The notes: generated by a model from the sequence alone, not told the origin. A DNA stretch of 64,000 nucleotides from Acetobacter malorum (GCF_001580615.1 NZ_LHZC01000049.1:1-64000); one strand, 5' to 3'. Counted from the stretch's first letter, positions 27,082 to 36,587 are shown. Translations and numbers: made by a program.

Positions 27082-29973
27082 TCAGAACTGAACACCGGCC
27101 TGAAGGAAGACATAGCGGCCGATAATCTCATCAGAATACATCGCCAGAGCCGTATTGGTGCCGCCATCGGGCACAAACGGGGGCTTCTTATCCAGAATGT
27201 TGTTCACGCCACCTTCAAAGTTCCAGCGGCCCAGACGGTAGCTGGCCGTGATGTCATGCGAGAAGATGCCCGGCACTTTGCAGTAGACATAAGCCTTGCA
27301 GGACAGATCGCTCGAACCATCGGTAAACTTCATCCCGCCAGTGTAGTGCATCATGTAACGCAGGCTGAAGTCGTTATGGTGCCAGGTGACCGTGGCATAA
27401 TCACGCACGCGGGGCATGCCGTAACCGCTTTGATAGAACAGACGGCCCGCATAGTTGTTCCACTGGCCATTCGGTTCGTTCTGCTGCAGGTAACCCACCA
27501 GCTGCTGGAAGTTGTTTTCCAGCGTGAAGGAATCCTGCGGCGTCACCTGAATATGGTAGCTCAGGTCAAAGTCGATCCCGTTCGTGCGCAGGCCGCCAAC
27601 GTTGGCATACAGATCGCTCACCTGCGTCAGCTGGCCAGCAGTAGAACGCTGTGCAACCTGAGTGCAGTAGGACGGGTCTGCTCCCGTATAGCACTGGTCC
27701 GCCACATACTGCACAGGCAGCGTGCTGATCATGTGCTGCACGGTGTAGTGCCAGTATTCAACAGACGCCATCAGCCCCGGCACCCAGCGCGGTGTGATAA
27801 CCGTGCCAACCGTGTAGGTCCGGCCAATTTCCGGCTGAAGGTTCGGGTTGCCACCCGTCAGCGTCGGGATCTGCCCGCTGTTGACGTTCACAAAGTTTGC
27901 CGGATTCACACCCTGCGTAAGACACTTGGACGTCACCGCGGCGCTGGCCGCACCATAGCTGGAAGCCTGTGCGCAAGGGTCAGTGCCCGGGTTATAGGAA
28001 ATGGACTGGCCACCGAACATTTCAGACATGTTCGGCGCACGGAAGGACGTGCCCAGCGTGGCGCGGAAGCGGATATCCTGCACCGGTGCCCAGTTGATAC
28101 CGACTTTCCAGTTCTCGGCGCTGCCAAACGTGTTGTAGCGCGAATACCGGCCCTGCCCATCAATGGTCAGATCCTTGGCGAGGAAAGCATTCTGGAGAAG
28201 CGGAATTTTACCTTCCAGATACACTTCCGTCACATTGTAGCCACCACCGGTATAGGTCGCACCGCCACCCAGATCACCGTTGGCTGCCAGTGCATCGGGG
28301 GTGTAGCTTGCCTGCTCGCTCCGGTGCTCAATGCCACCGGCAATGCCGATATTCCCACCGTGTTCATACGGCAGTTTGACAACCTTGTTGTTAAAGACGC
28401 GGAAGTTGAAGTCACGCATCTGGTAGTAGCTGTGGTCGTTCTGGGTATAGCCAATATAATCCCGCGCCTGCTGGGACAGCGGAGCAAACGGGTTAACCAG
28501 CGTACAGCCCGGAGACGACGTACAGACTGAGGGATTATAAACCACCGCACTGTTCGGGTCAGACGGATCAACCTGCTGCTGGCCCAGAACATTCATCGCA
28601 TTGCGATAGTTCGTCATGTTGTTGGTGGTCATGGTCGCAACGGACGAGCCATACGTCATGGACGCATCATACTGCCAGTTTCCGGCAATCTCGCCCTTCA
28701 TGCCGCCCATCACCTGATAGGTATCGACACCTTCCTTGTATTCGCGGTTGCCGATATCGGCTGTCCGCTTATACATGGACACATCTTCCCCCCACGTATT
28801 GTAAGGGTTTCCGGCCGGCAGGATCCAGGATGTGCTGAGGCTTGACGGGTAGGACGAACCGGTGAGCGGGTTTGGTGCCATTTCGTTCATGGCATCCTTG
28901 TGGGTGTACCGAACGTTGGCATAAAGCTGGAAATGCTTATTGATGTCATAATGCATATCCCCAGACAGGTTCCCGCTTTGCAGGTAGTTTGTCATGGAGG
29001 CATCACGCGCAAAGTTGTAGCGGTCAGCATTACCAAACGTATGGAAGCCACCACCCGAGCTGTTGGCCACCAGGTTGGTCGTGCTGCCATCTGCATTCGG
29101 CACCATCACGCGCGTCGCGGTGGAAACCGAGCTGCCGTAGGGGATTGCTTCACCCGGCCCTACGTTCGCATTCCACGGCAGGCGGGACCACTGGCGGTCA
29201 CGCTGGTAGATCGGGCTGGTGGTCATATACTGACCAAAGATGCTGATGTTCCCGCGGTCATGGTCAAAATTGAAGCCTTTGAAGCCTGAAATCTTGCCTG
29301 ACTGCCCATCACCATAGCTGCTGATCCCGCCGCGCACCTGAATGCTGCCGGTTGTCAGGTTATGCTTGAGCTTGATGTTGATAACGCCGGAGACCGCATC
29401 CGCACCATAGAGTTCGGACCCACCGTCTTTCAGAATTTCCACAGAGGAAATCTGGTCAACCGGGATGGAGTTCAGATCCACGCAGGAGCTGCCCTGCCCC
29501 ATGGTTTCAACCTGACGCTTACCATCCACCAGCACCAGCACACGGCTGGGGCCAAGGTTGCGCAGATCCGGGCAGGACATGCCCAGACCACCGTTGGTGG
29601 TCGTGTTGTTTGCGCCCTGGGAACCCATGGAGGGCAGACGCTGCAGATAATCACCCAGTGTGACAGCAGAAGTTTGCTGAATGTCTTTGGCGCTGATGAT
29701 CTGAACGGGGTTGGGGTCCTGATGCCTGCCAGAAGACAGTGCGGAACCGGTTACGGTAAGCACTTCCGGCTGTGCTGCGGCACTCTTCGCTGTGCGACGC
29801 ACAACGCGGGCTGACTCGTTTTTCTTCTTCACAGACGCAGCAGTGGATTGATCCTGGCGCGGTGACGCCTCTGCGGTGGCTGCCACAGACTGAGCATAGG
29901 CACTTGACCCAATTGCCAGGGACAATGACGACGAAAAAGCGAGGAGCGTGAGGCGATGGGGTAAATACGACAT
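27082..29973 (-). CDS. TonB-dependent outer-membrane receptor under a GTATAC-site promoter
   Basis: Encodes 963 residues with signal peptide (SLSLAIGSSAYAQ). The plug follows at about residues 70-200 (LTVTGSALSSGRHQDPNPVQI, LGDYLQRLPSMGSQGAN, GPSRVLVLVDGKRQV, SSVEILKDGGSELYGADAV), then a long barrel ending in FLQAGVQF. This subgroup differs from the other three receptors here and resembles receptors for organic nutrients rather than classical siderophore receptors. Its promoter carries a consensus -35 and a GTATAC palindrome shared with the hydroxyproline genes, so I infer that it imports glycopeptides or peptides released from hydroxyproline-rich protein. The ligand is unproven. Confidence 0.92.
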   Translation of the reverse strand: MSYLPHRLTLLAFSSSLSLAIGSSAYAQSVAATAEASPRQDQSTAASVKKKNESARVVRRTAKSAAAQPEVLTVTGSALSSGRHQDPNPVQIISAKDIQQTSAVTLGDYLQRLPSMGSQGANNTTTNGGLGMSCPDLRNLGPSRVLVLVDGKRQVETMGQGSSCVDLNSIPVDQISSVEILKDGGSELYGADAVSGVINIKLKHNLTTGSIQVRGGISSYGDGQSGKISGFKGFNFDHDRGNISIFGQYMTTSPIYQRDRQWSRLPWNANVGPGEAIPYGSSVSTATRVMVPNADGSTTNLVANSSGGGFHTFGNADRYNFARDASMTNYLQSGNLSGDMHYDINKHFQLYANVRYTHKDAMNEMAPNPLTGSSYPSSLSTSWILPAGNPYNTWGEDVSMYKRTADIGNREYKEGVDTYQVMGGMKGEIAGNWQYDASMTYGSSVATMTTNNMTNYRNAMNVLGQQQVDPSDPNSAVVYNPSVCTSSPGCTLVNPFAPLSQQARDYIGYTQNDHSYYQMRDFNFRVFNNKVVKLPYEHGGNIGIAGGIEHRSEQASYTPDALAANGDLGGGATYTGGGYNVTEVYLEGKIPLLQNAFLAKDLTIDGQGRYSRYNTFGSAENWKVGINWAPVQDIRFRATLGTSFRAPNMSEMFGGQSISYNPGTDPCAQASSYGAASAAVTSKCLTQGVNPANFVNVNSGQIPTLTGGNPNLQPEIGRTYTVGTVITPRWVPGLMASVEYWHYTVQHMISTLPVQYVADQCYTGADPSYCTQVAQRSTAGQLTQVSDLYANVGGLRTNGIDFDLSYHIQVTPQDSFTLENNFQQLVGYLQQNEPNGQWNNYAGRLFYQSGYGMPRVRDYATVTWHHNDFSLRYMMHYTGGMKFTDGSSDLSCKAYVYCKVPGIFSHDITASYRLGRWNFEGGVNNILDKKPPFVPDGGTNTALAMYSDEIIGRYVFLQAGVQF

Positions 29974-30045
29974 CCTTCAGCGTTCCTTAATTCCTGAGCG
30001 GTGATCCGCTAACTCTAGTGTGGTGGGGACAGCCAAAGCGCTATC

Positions 30046-30067
30046 AGATATCGTATACCATTGTCAA
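30046..30067 (-). promoter_or_regulatory. Receptor promoter with GTATAC operator (site 1)
   Basis: On the - strand a consensus -35 TTGACA (30067-30062) is followed by the palindrome core GTATAC at 30053-30058, within the spacer of the promoter and about 80 bp before the receptor start at 29973. A repressor bound here would block RNA polymerase. Confidence 0.7.
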
Positions 30068-30215
30068 AACGGAATTAGTTTCCCGATGCATTCTGTTCCG
30101 CCCCCGGTTTTGCGCCATTTGGACGCGGGCGACCCATGTAGATCCATCTGGCGTGACACCTCTCAGGCGCACCATCCAATATCCTTTTGAAATTTCTATA
30201 AATTTCTCTTTAAAC

Positions 30216-30248
30216 AAAAAAAACGTGCAGAGTTTTTGGCTCTGCACG
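30216..30248 (-). terminator. Terminator of the hydroxyproline epimerase gene
   Basis: CGTGCAGAG (30224-30232) pairs with CTCTGCACG (30240-30248). On the - strand the stem is followed by eight T (30223-30216), a classical intrinsic terminator about 120 bp after the epimerase stop. Confidence 0.85.
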
Positions 30249-30367
30249 CTTCAATTGAATTATGTTGCAACAGGCTGAACCTGTAACCTAAAATCCACAA
30301 TCCATTACTTATTTTGATATCGTTATAAGGTTAAAATCCCTTTAGAAATCAACAGAAACTTTCGTTA

Positions 30368-31363
30368 TCAGGAAACCTGGAATCCGCGGCAGAATCGATC
30401 CTCTTCATCAATCCAGATTGTGTTGAACCCGGTCGAGACGGCACTCCCCTCAATAACGGGCACAATCGCCTTGTAGTCTCCCAAAGTCGTTTCTTCCGCA
30501 ACCGTCCCTTTAAACGCACTGTGAATGTAGCTTTCATGGGTGAAGACATCCCCCACCTTCAGAGCACCTTTGTGATGCAGGTGCGCCAGCCGGGCAGACG
30601 TGCCGGTGCCACACGGGCTGCGATCAATGGCATGATCTCCATAAAAGACGGCATTCCGCCCCTGCGTGGCGGTTGTGCCCTTATCCACCCACAGAACGTG
30701 GCTAACCCCCTGAATACAGCTATCCAGTGGATGAACCGGGCAAACAGCCTCGCGCATCCGTTCCCGCACAAGCGGGCTTAACTCCAGAATACGTCGCGCC
30801 CCGAGCTGATCCAGCCCTTCATACGCGCCCTGTGGCTCAACAATGGCGTAGAAATTCCCGCCATAAGCCACATCCACCGTCAGCGGCCCCAGACCGGGCA
30901 CGTCAATCTGCACACCTGTTGCCGCGACATAAGCGGGCACATTGCGAATTGCCACACTGCGCACACGGCCATTTTCTTCCGTGTAGGTGATGTCAATAAT
31001 CCCTGCGGGAACCTCAAGTTTCAGTTTTCCGGGCGTGCACGGGGTCAAGAGGCCATGCTCCAGCCCAAACGTCACCAGCCCGATTGTCCCATGCCCGCAC
31101 ATGGGCAGACATCCGCTGGTTTCAATAAACAGAATACCTGCATCGGTATCGGGCTGTGTGGGCGGATACAGAAAACCGCCGGACATCATGTCATGCCCGC
31201 GCGGTTCAAAACACAGACCGGTACGGATCCAGTCAAACCGTTCCAGAAAATCCTGACGGCGTTCCCCCATGGAATTCCCCCGCAGCAGAGGAGCTCCGCC
31301 ACTAATCAGGCGGACAGGATTGCCAGCAGTATGACCATCAATACAGAAAAATGTGTGACGCAT
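30368..31363 (-). CDS. 4-hydroxyproline 2-epimerase (proline racemase family)
   Basis: Encodes 331 residues from the ATG at 31363. Both catalytic cysteines are present: Cys89 in MCGHGTIG and Cys251 in DRSPCGTGTSA, so this is a two-cysteine racemase/epimerase and not the Ser/Thr dehydratase form. The opening MRHTFFCIDGHTAGNPVR is typical of hydroxyproline epimerases. It converts trans-4-hydroxy-L-proline to cis-4-hydroxy-D-proline, the first step of the pathway whose remaining three enzymes are at 35.6-42.5 kb. It is divergent from the GH42 gene, with a shared GTATAC operator, and ends at a strong terminator. Confidence 0.92.
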   Translation of the reverse strand: MRHTFFCIDGHTAGNPVRLISGGAPLLRGNSMGERRQDFLERFDWIRTGLCFEPRGHDMMSGGFLYPPTQPDTDAGILFIETSGCLPMCGHGTIGLVTFGLEHGLLTPCTPGKLKLEVPAGIIDITYTEENGRVRSVAIRNVPAYVAATGVQIDVPGLGPLTVDVAYGGNFYAIVEPQGAYEGLDQLGARRILELSPLVRERMREAVCPVHPLDSCIQGVSHVLWVDKGTTATQGRNAVFYGDHAIDRSPCGTGTSARLAHLHHKGALKVGDVFTHESYIHSAFKGTVAEETTLGDYKAIVPVIEGSAVSTGFNTIWIDEEDRFCRGFQVS

Positions 31364-31434
31364 AGCTTTTAAAGTCCGTGCTTCGGGGTGCCGCAAGGGC
31401 ACGATCCGGCTTTCTTTTTGGTGCGATTTTCGTC

Positions 31435-31472
31435 TATCGTATACGTATCATGACCGATATGACCCGTAAAGC
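31435..31472. promoter_or_regulatory. Divergent epimerase/GH42 promoter with GTATAC operator (site 2)
   Basis: The core GTATAC is at 31439-31444. On the - strand a -35-like TTTACG (31470-31465) lies 17 bp before TACGTA (31447-31442), which overlaps the operator. The block tatcgtatacgta, 12 bases, tgacccgtaaagc is repeated with identical spacing at 36550-36587 in front of the deaminase gene. The site is also only six bases before the GH42 start codon. Confidence 0.7.
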
Positions 31473-33591
31473 CACCCCCCGTCCCGGCTCGCCCGCCCCC
31501 TCTTTCGGCCAGACTCTCCGCCGTGTCAGGCGGTCCGTCTGGCAGTTCGGGCTCTGTTTTGGCCTGTGTGCTGGCGCATCTTCTCTCGCTCTGGCGGCCC
31601 CTGCTCCATCAGAACCACCAGCCCTCCTGCTAGGCGCGGCCTGGTACCCGGAACAGTGGCCAGAAGACGTCTGGGAGCATGACCTCGCTTTAATGGAAGC
31701 TGCCCACATCCATCTGGTACGCATCGGCGAATTTGCATGGAGCCGCATGGAACCGCATGAAGGCGACTGGCAGTGGGACTGGCTGGACCACGCCATTGCG
31801 CTGGCAGCAAAGCACCACATGAAAGTCCTGCTCGGCACCCCCAGCGCCGCGCCGCCTGCATGGCTGACGCAAAAATATCCTGAGACCCTGCGCGTCTCTA
31901 ATGCAGGCGTGCGGGATGAGCACGGAAACCGGCAGCAGTTTTCTTTTATCAGCGCGCGCTACCGTGCCTTAACGCACGATCTGGCGGAACGCATGGCGGT
32001 GCGCTACGGCCACAACCCGAACGTTGTCGGCTGGCAGATTGACAATGAACTGGCCGAGCCGTCCTTTGACCCGGAAGCTCATAAAGCCTTCCACGCATGG
32101 CTCCAGCACAAATACGGCACCATCGAAAATCTGAACCAGAAATGGTGGACCAGCTACTGGTCTCAAACCTATTCCGATTTTGGCCAGATCCCGGTGCATG
32201 ATGCGGAGGAAAACCCCGCCCTGCTCTTAAACTGGAAGCAGTTTGTAACCGACACATGGGTAAGCTACGTCCGCAATCAGACAACCCCGATCCGCCAGTA
32301 CGCCCTGCCCTCCCAGTTCATCACCACCAACACTATGGGCTGGTTTGACGGGTTTGATGGTTACACCCTGCACCAGTCCCTCGATCTGGTCGGGTGGGAC
32401 GATTATGAGACCGACTGGACAGACAACGCCGCCCGGCATGATCTGGCCCGTGGCTATAAAAACAAAAACTTCTGGGTCACGGAAACAGACCCCGGCTTTG
32501 TTAACTGGCGGCCGAACAATCTGGCGCATGACAAAGGCGAGGTCCGCGCTCTGGCCTGGCAGGCGGTAGGGCATGGCGCCGATGCCGTGGAATACTGGCA
32601 ATGGCGCGCCGCTCTGAACGGGCAGGAACAATATCACGGCGTTATTGCAGGAGCTGATGGCAACCCCGCCCCCATTTACGCTGAAATCCAGACACTTGGC
32701 GCTGAGTTCGAAAAAGCCGCGCCAGCTTTGCAGGGCACCTCCCCGCACGCACAGGTTGCGCTGCTGCATGATATGCCCTCCCGCTGGGCCATCAGCTTTC
32801 AGAAACAGGTGGAAGATTTTAATCCGGTCAAGGCGCTGACAGCCTTTTACGGCCCCCTGCGCCATCGGGCTGGCACGGTGGACGTTGTCTCGCCGCGCCA
32901 AAATCTGGCCTCTTACAAACTCATTGTCGCTCCCGGCCTGAATGTGCTGCCACAGGAAACGGCTGAACATCTTCTCGCATGGGTGCGGCAAGGCGGACAC
33001 CTTCTGCTGGGGCCACGTTCCGGCATGAAAGACGCCGAAAATGCGCTTGATCCCCACCTCCAGCCCGGCCCGCTCGCCCCTTTTCTAGGAGCGCATGTCT
33101 CACAGTTTTACGGGCTGGTTCAGCCAGTTGCGCTCTCTCTGGCGCAGACACAGGGCAAAGGTACCCTCTGGGCTGAAACGCTTGAGCCAACAGACCCAGC
33201 CACTCAGACGGAAGGCACCTATGGCCCCTCCAATGGCTGGCTCGATGGGCAGCCTGTGGCTGTCAGTCATCAGGTCGGCAAAGGGAAAATCACCTATCTG
33301 AGCACAATCCCCGATGCCGCGACGCTGGACGCCTACATCACAACGCAGGTGCGGGACGCTGGCGCGCTCTCTCCTTTGGCGGATCTGCCTGCTGACATTG
33401 AAGCCTGCCTGCGCACTGGCAAGGACCATACCGTTCTGGTGCTCATCAACCATGCCAGAACGCCGGTTACGTTCACGCTCCCGCAGACTACCGCAGGCAA
33501 GGACCTGCTCGACCCCAAGCAGGCAGCCTCCGGCCAGATCACCCTGCCGGGCTACGGGGTCCGCGTTTTAACGCTCCCGAACCCGGCTTGA
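31450..33591 (+). CDS. GH42 family beta-galactosidase, exported
   Basis: Encodes 713 residues from the ATG at 31450 (ATG 31459 is also possible; neither has a Shine-Dalgarno, so a leaderless message is likely). A basic head (RRVRRSVWQ) and hydrophobic stretch ending LALAAPA form a signal peptide. LLGAAWYPEQWPEDVWEHDL, EFAWSRMEPHEG and the acid/base Glu in WQIDNELAEP, with the nucleophile Glu in FWVTETDPGF, define GH42; the trimerisation and C-terminal beta domains follow. GH42 enzymes cleave beta-galactosides, and some act on alpha-L-arabinopyranosides. Periplasmic location and shared operator suggest attack on galactosylated plant glycans. Confidence 0.9.
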   Translation: MTDMTRKATPRPGSPAPSFGQTLRRVRRSVWQFGLCFGLCAGASSLALAAPAPSEPPALLLGAAWYPEQWPEDVWEHDLALMEAAHIHLVRIGEFAWSRMEPHEGDWQWDWLDHAIALAAKHHMKVLLGTPSAAPPAWLTQKYPETLRVSNAGVRDEHGNRQQFSFISARYRALTHDLAERMAVRYGHNPNVVGWQIDNELAEPSFDPEAHKAFHAWLQHKYGTIENLNQKWWTSYWSQTYSDFGQIPVHDAEENPALLLNWKQFVTDTWVSYVRNQTTPIRQYALPSQFITTNTMGWFDGFDGYTLHQSLDLVGWDDYETDWTDNAARHDLARGYKNKNFWVTETDPGFVNWRPNNLAHDKGEVRALAWQAVGHGADAVEYWQWRAALNGQEQYHGVIAGADGNPAPIYAEIQTLGAEFEKAAPALQGTSPHAQVALLHDMPSRWAISFQKQVEDFNPVKALTAFYGPLRHRAGTVDVVSPRQNLASYKLIVAPGLNVLPQETAEHLLAWVRQGGHLLLGPRSGMKDAENALDPHLQPGPLAPFLGAHVSQFYGLVQPVALSLAQTQGKGTLWAETLEPTDPATQTEGTYGPSNGWLDGQPVAVSHQVGKGKITYLSTIPDAATLDAYITTQVRDAGALSPLADLPADIEACLRTGKDHTVLVLINHARTPVTFTLPQTTAGKDLLDPKQAASGQITLPGYGVRVLTLPNPA

Positions 33592-33607
33592 GATAGCGGT
33601 CATCCAC

Positions 33608-33646
33608 AAAAAAGCCTTCTTCCAGTTTACGGAAGAAGGCTTTTTT
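33608..33646. terminator. Strong bidirectional terminator
   Basis: A perfect 16-bp arm: AAAAAAGCCTTCTTCC at 33608-33623 pairs with its complement at 33631-33646 around a 7-nt loop. T-runs occur on both strands, between the convergent GH42 and second DUF885 genes. Confidence 0.92.
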
Positions 33647-33704
33647 CATTAATTTCCTACAGTCTGAACGCTCAGAGAAAAGTTCAGCCTGAAAACGTCA
33701 TGCG

Positions 33705-35492
33705 TTACTGCGCACCCTCAGCGGCATAGGGAGAACGCCCACCTGTCTGGATGAAGCGATCAATTGCGCCATCCAGCACCGGTAGCGGGACAGAGCCAGT
33801 TGCCAGAACGGCATCATGGAACGCCCGCAGATCAAACGCTTTCCCCAGTGCCTTCTCCGCGCGCGCACGGTTGCGGCGAATGTCGGACTCCCCAAGGTAA
33901 TAAGAAAGCGCCTGACCCGGCCATGCAATATACCGATCAACCTCGGTATCAATCTCGTGCTCGGATAATGCCGTGTTTTCACGCAGATAAGCCCGTGCCT
34001 GCTCCCGACTCCAGTGGAGATGGTGCAGCCCCGTATCAACCACCAGACGCGCCGCACGCCAGGCCTGATAGGAGAGGTAACCGAACCGGTCATACGCCGT
34101 TTCATAAATCCCCATTTCATTGCCCAGATATTCACAATACAGCGCCCAGCCTTCCCCATAGGCTGAAATATAGTTGAACCGACGATAAGGCGGCACTGCC
34201 GGCTGCTCTTCCGCCAGAGACAACTGCAAGGAATGCCCGGGGGAGGATTCATGCAGGGTCAAAGCGGGCAACGCATAGAGCGGGCGCGATGGCAGATCAT
34301 ACGTATTCACCAGATAGGTGTGCGGGCCACCGCGGCCTGCTGTATAAACCGGAGCAACGTCTGCCGGGACAGGTTCAATGGTAAAGCGCCCACGCGGCAG
34401 GCGACCAATGATATCCCCCACCTTTCCATCCACCCGCTTGGCCAGCCATGCGGCATCTTTCAACAATTCATCGCCGGTTTTGGGATAGAATTGCGGGTCC
34501 GTGCGCAGGAATTTCAGGAAGGCCGGGAAGTCTCCTTTAAAATGCGTCTCAGCCATCACACCCAGCATCTGCTTGTGCAGGCCCGCAACTTCCCTGATCC
34601 CAATTTTGTGGATTTCATCCGGGCTCATATCCAGGGTGGTGTATTCCCGAATCTGGGATCGGTAATACGCCTTTCCATCCGGCTGATCTTCCGCCGCCAG
34701 TGAGGCACGGGCATGCGGCAGATACTCATCTTTCATGAAGGTATAAAGCGTTTTATAAGCCGGGATCACCGTCTCCCGAATGGCGTTCAACCCATCCTGC
34801 CGCAAGCTTGCCTGTGTTTTGGCGGAGATATCATCAGGGAAATGCTTGAACGGCGGTGCAAATGCACTGTCTTCCGGCGTAACAGACGCCATTTTTTCCA
34901 GATCCTGCAACCGCTGCTCTACAATCAGCTTCGGCTGCACGAAGCCACGCGCAATTCCGGCTTTCATGGCGGCAATTTCGTCTGCAAAATACCGCCCTGT
35001 GTCATTCAGGCGGCTAATGTAATTGCGGTAATCCTGCTCCTTGAGGAAGGGAGTATCGGACGGAGGCAGATCACTCCAGAAGCCGGAATCCGCATCAAAC
35101 GGAATTTGCCAGACCTGCATGTTCTGGTCATCCAGCAAAACAGTCAGCTGCTGTTTATAAACCGCGTAATTTACCTGATCCTGCGCAGAAAGGCTCTGCA
35201 CGGAAATGGCATTCAGGTCCGCCAGCGCTTTACGCCACGTTTCCTGACGCACCTGCTGTGTTGCGGGGTCCGCTTTGGGGAGATGGGCTGAGGGCTTTCC
35301 ATCAGGCAAGCTGCCCTGAAGGTCCATGCGCCATGCCCACTCGCGCTGATAAAGGTCCTGAAAGGCTTTGGTTGCAGAGGGATCAACCGCCGCCTGCGCG
35401 TGCGCAAGCGGGCCATAACTCAGCAAGGCCGCCGTGGTCATAAGAGCCAGACGTCTGACAACAGAAACACAGCGCGTGGAATGAACCTGCAT
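33705..35492 (-). CDS. DUF885-family secreted putative metallopeptidase (second copy)
   Basis: Encodes 595 residues with a signal peptide (LALMTTAALLSYGPLAHAQA). The HExxPGH motif is intact (TLHESSPGHSLQ, about residue 412), with EGWALYCEYLG downstream. It is clearly homologous to the gene at 25178-26983 but diverged over most of its length. It lies inside the hydroxyproline region between the GH42 and deaminase genes, without its own GTATAC site. I infer that it trims imported or periplasmic peptides; DUF885 substrates are not established. The gap to the deaminase holds only that gene's terminator. Confidence 0.82.
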   Translation of the reverse strand: MQVHSTRCVSVVRRLALMTTAALLSYGPLAHAQAAVDPSATKAFQDLYQREWAWRMDLQGSLPDGKPSAHLPKADPATQQVRQETWRKALADLNAISVQSLSAQDQVNYAVYKQQLTVLLDDQNMQVWQIPFDADSGFWSDLPPSDTPFLKEQDYRNYISRLNDTGRYFADEIAAMKAGIARGFVQPKLIVEQRLQDLEKMASVTPEDSAFAPPFKHFPDDISAKTQASLRQDGLNAIRETVIPAYKTLYTFMKDEYLPHARASLAAEDQPDGKAYYRSQIREYTTLDMSPDEIHKIGIREVAGLHKQMLGVMAETHFKGDFPAFLKFLRTDPQFYPKTGDELLKDAAWLAKRVDGKVGDIIGRLPRGRFTIEPVPADVAPVYTAGRGGPHTYLVNTYDLPSRPLYALPALTLHESSPGHSLQLSLAEEQPAVPPYRRFNYISAYGEGWALYCEYLGNEMGIYETAYDRFGYLSYQAWRAARLVVDTGLHHLHWSREQARAYLRENTALSEHEIDTEVDRYIAWPGQALSYYLGESDIRRNRARAEKALGKAFDLRAFHDAVLATGSVPLPVLDGAIDRFIQTGGRSPYAAEGAQ

Positions 35493-35562
35493 GATGCAAA
35501 ACCCTTCTCTTCAATTGTGGTAATCTAAGCGCGCAATCAGCACCCCGAAAAGCAGACAGGGC

Positions 35563-35595
35563 AAAAAAAACGGCCCCCTTTGCAGGGAGCCGTTT
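35563..35595 (-). terminator. Intrinsic terminator of the deaminase gene
   Basis: AAACGGC (35568-35574) pairs with GCCGTTT (35589-35595), with further pairing inside. Read on -, the stem is followed by a run of T (35570-35563), 16 bases after the deaminase stop. Confidence 0.85.
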
Positions 35596-35610
35596 GAGAG
35601 GAAAGCCGGA

Positions 35611-36516
35611 TCAGCCGAGTTTGGGGCGACTTGCCGCAGCGGCTTCCACCATGCCAATCACCTGCTTGCGGCGCTCACCTTCAAGCGGCAGACGCGGGGA
35701 GCGGACGAGTTCACTACCACGGCCCATCACTTGCTCAGCCAGCTTGATGGACTGAACCAGATCATGCGCAGCATCCAGATGCAGCAGCGGCATGAACCAG
35801 CGGTAAATGCGCAGAGCTGTTTCAATATCGCCACGCTGCAGGGCTTCCACCAGAGCTACAGACTCCTGCGGGAAGGCGCTGGTCAGACCGGAAATCCAGC
35901 CTTTTGCGCCCAGTGTCAGACCTTCAAACGCCACGTCATCCAGACCCGCCATCATCAGGAAGCGGTCACCAAAGCGGTTCGGCACATCCGTATAACGGCG
36001 TGTGTCGGAAGAGCTTTCCTTCAGACCGACAATCGTTTTGCAATCTTCCAGCTCAGCCAGAACATCCAGTTCCACATTCACGCGGTAGGAGGTCGGGTTG
36101 TTGTAGATGATGATCGGCAGGTCGGTCGCTTTGGAAATTTCGCGGAAATGCGCAACCAGTTCATGCGGTTTGGGGACATAGACCATTGCCGGCAGAACCA
36201 TCAGCGCATCTGCACCGCTTTTTGCGGCCTGTTTGGCAAATGCTACAGCGCGCGGGGTTGTCATTTCAGACACACCAACAAACAGCGGGGCGCGCGTTCC
36301 GGCCACTTCACGCGCGGCTTCCAGAATCTGCACTTTTTCTGCGGGTTCGAGCGAATTGTTTTCGCCACACGTTCCCATCATCACCAGACCATGCACGCCG
36401 TCATTAATCAGCGCGTCAATAACCTTCTGCGTGCCTTTCAGGTCAACGGACAGGTCTTCATTAAACTGGGTGGTAACTGCGGGAAAAACGCCTTTCCAGG
36501 TCATTTCCAGTGCCAT
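35611..36516 (-). CDS. Dihydrodipicolinate synthase family, probable 1-pyrroline-4-hydroxy-2-carboxylate deaminase
   Basis: Encodes 301 residues from the ATG at 36516, which has a perfect AAGGAGG at eight bases. The (beta/alpha)8 DapA-family aldolase signature is complete: GTCGEN near residue 49, Tyr138 in IIIYNNPTSY and the Schiff-base Lys166 in IVGLKESSSD. Family members include dihydrodipicolinate synthase and the deaminase that converts pyrroline-4-hydroxy-2-carboxylate to 2-oxoglutarate semialdehyde and ammonia. Its place among the other three pathway enzymes and its shared promoter block with the epimerase make the deaminase role by far the most likely. Confidence 0.88.
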   Translation of the reverse strand: MALEMTWKGVFPAVTTQFNEDLSVDLKGTQKVIDALINDGVHGLVMMGTCGENNSLEPAEKVQILEAAREVAGTRAPLFVGVSEMTTPRAVAFAKQAAKSGADALMVLPAMVYVPKPHELVAHFREISKATDLPIIIYNNPTSYRVNVELDVLAELEDCKTIVGLKESSSDTRRYTDVPNRFGDRFLMMAGLDDVAFEGLTLGAKGWISGLTSAFPQESVALVEALQRGDIETALRIYRWFMPLLHLDAAHDLVQSIKLAEQVMGRGSELVRSPRLPLEGERRKQVIGMVEAAAASRPKLG

Positions 36517-36549
36517 GTGTGAGCCTCCTTGCTCTGCTCTCGTTTCGTT

Positions 36550-36587
36550 TATCGTATACGTAACACCATCGTAGTGACCCGTAAAGC
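36550..36587 (-). promoter_or_regulatory. Deaminase promoter with GTATAC operator (site 3)
   Basis: The core GTATAC is at 36554-36559, 38 bp before the start at 36516. The 13-base operator block and a 13-base -35 block (36575-36587) are separated by 12 bases, exactly as at 31435-31472. Confidence 0.7.

Larger units (their letters stand above)
29974..30367. other. 394-bp intergenic region between receptor and epimerase genes
   Basis: No credible gene is present. It holds the receptor promoter with its GTATAC site (about 30,040-30,070) and the epimerase terminator (30,216-30,248). The stretch between 30,070 and 30,215 contains only low-quality open frames without a Shine-Dalgarno sequence. Confidence 0.7.

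Noticed and set aside
27049-28530. 493-codon + strand open frame
   Set aside because: Antisense of the TonB receptor gene, with no family match and no ribosome-binding site.
30018-30278. Small + strand open frame between receptor and epimerase
   Set aside because: It covers a promoter, operator and terminator and has no Shine-Dalgarno or recognisable product.
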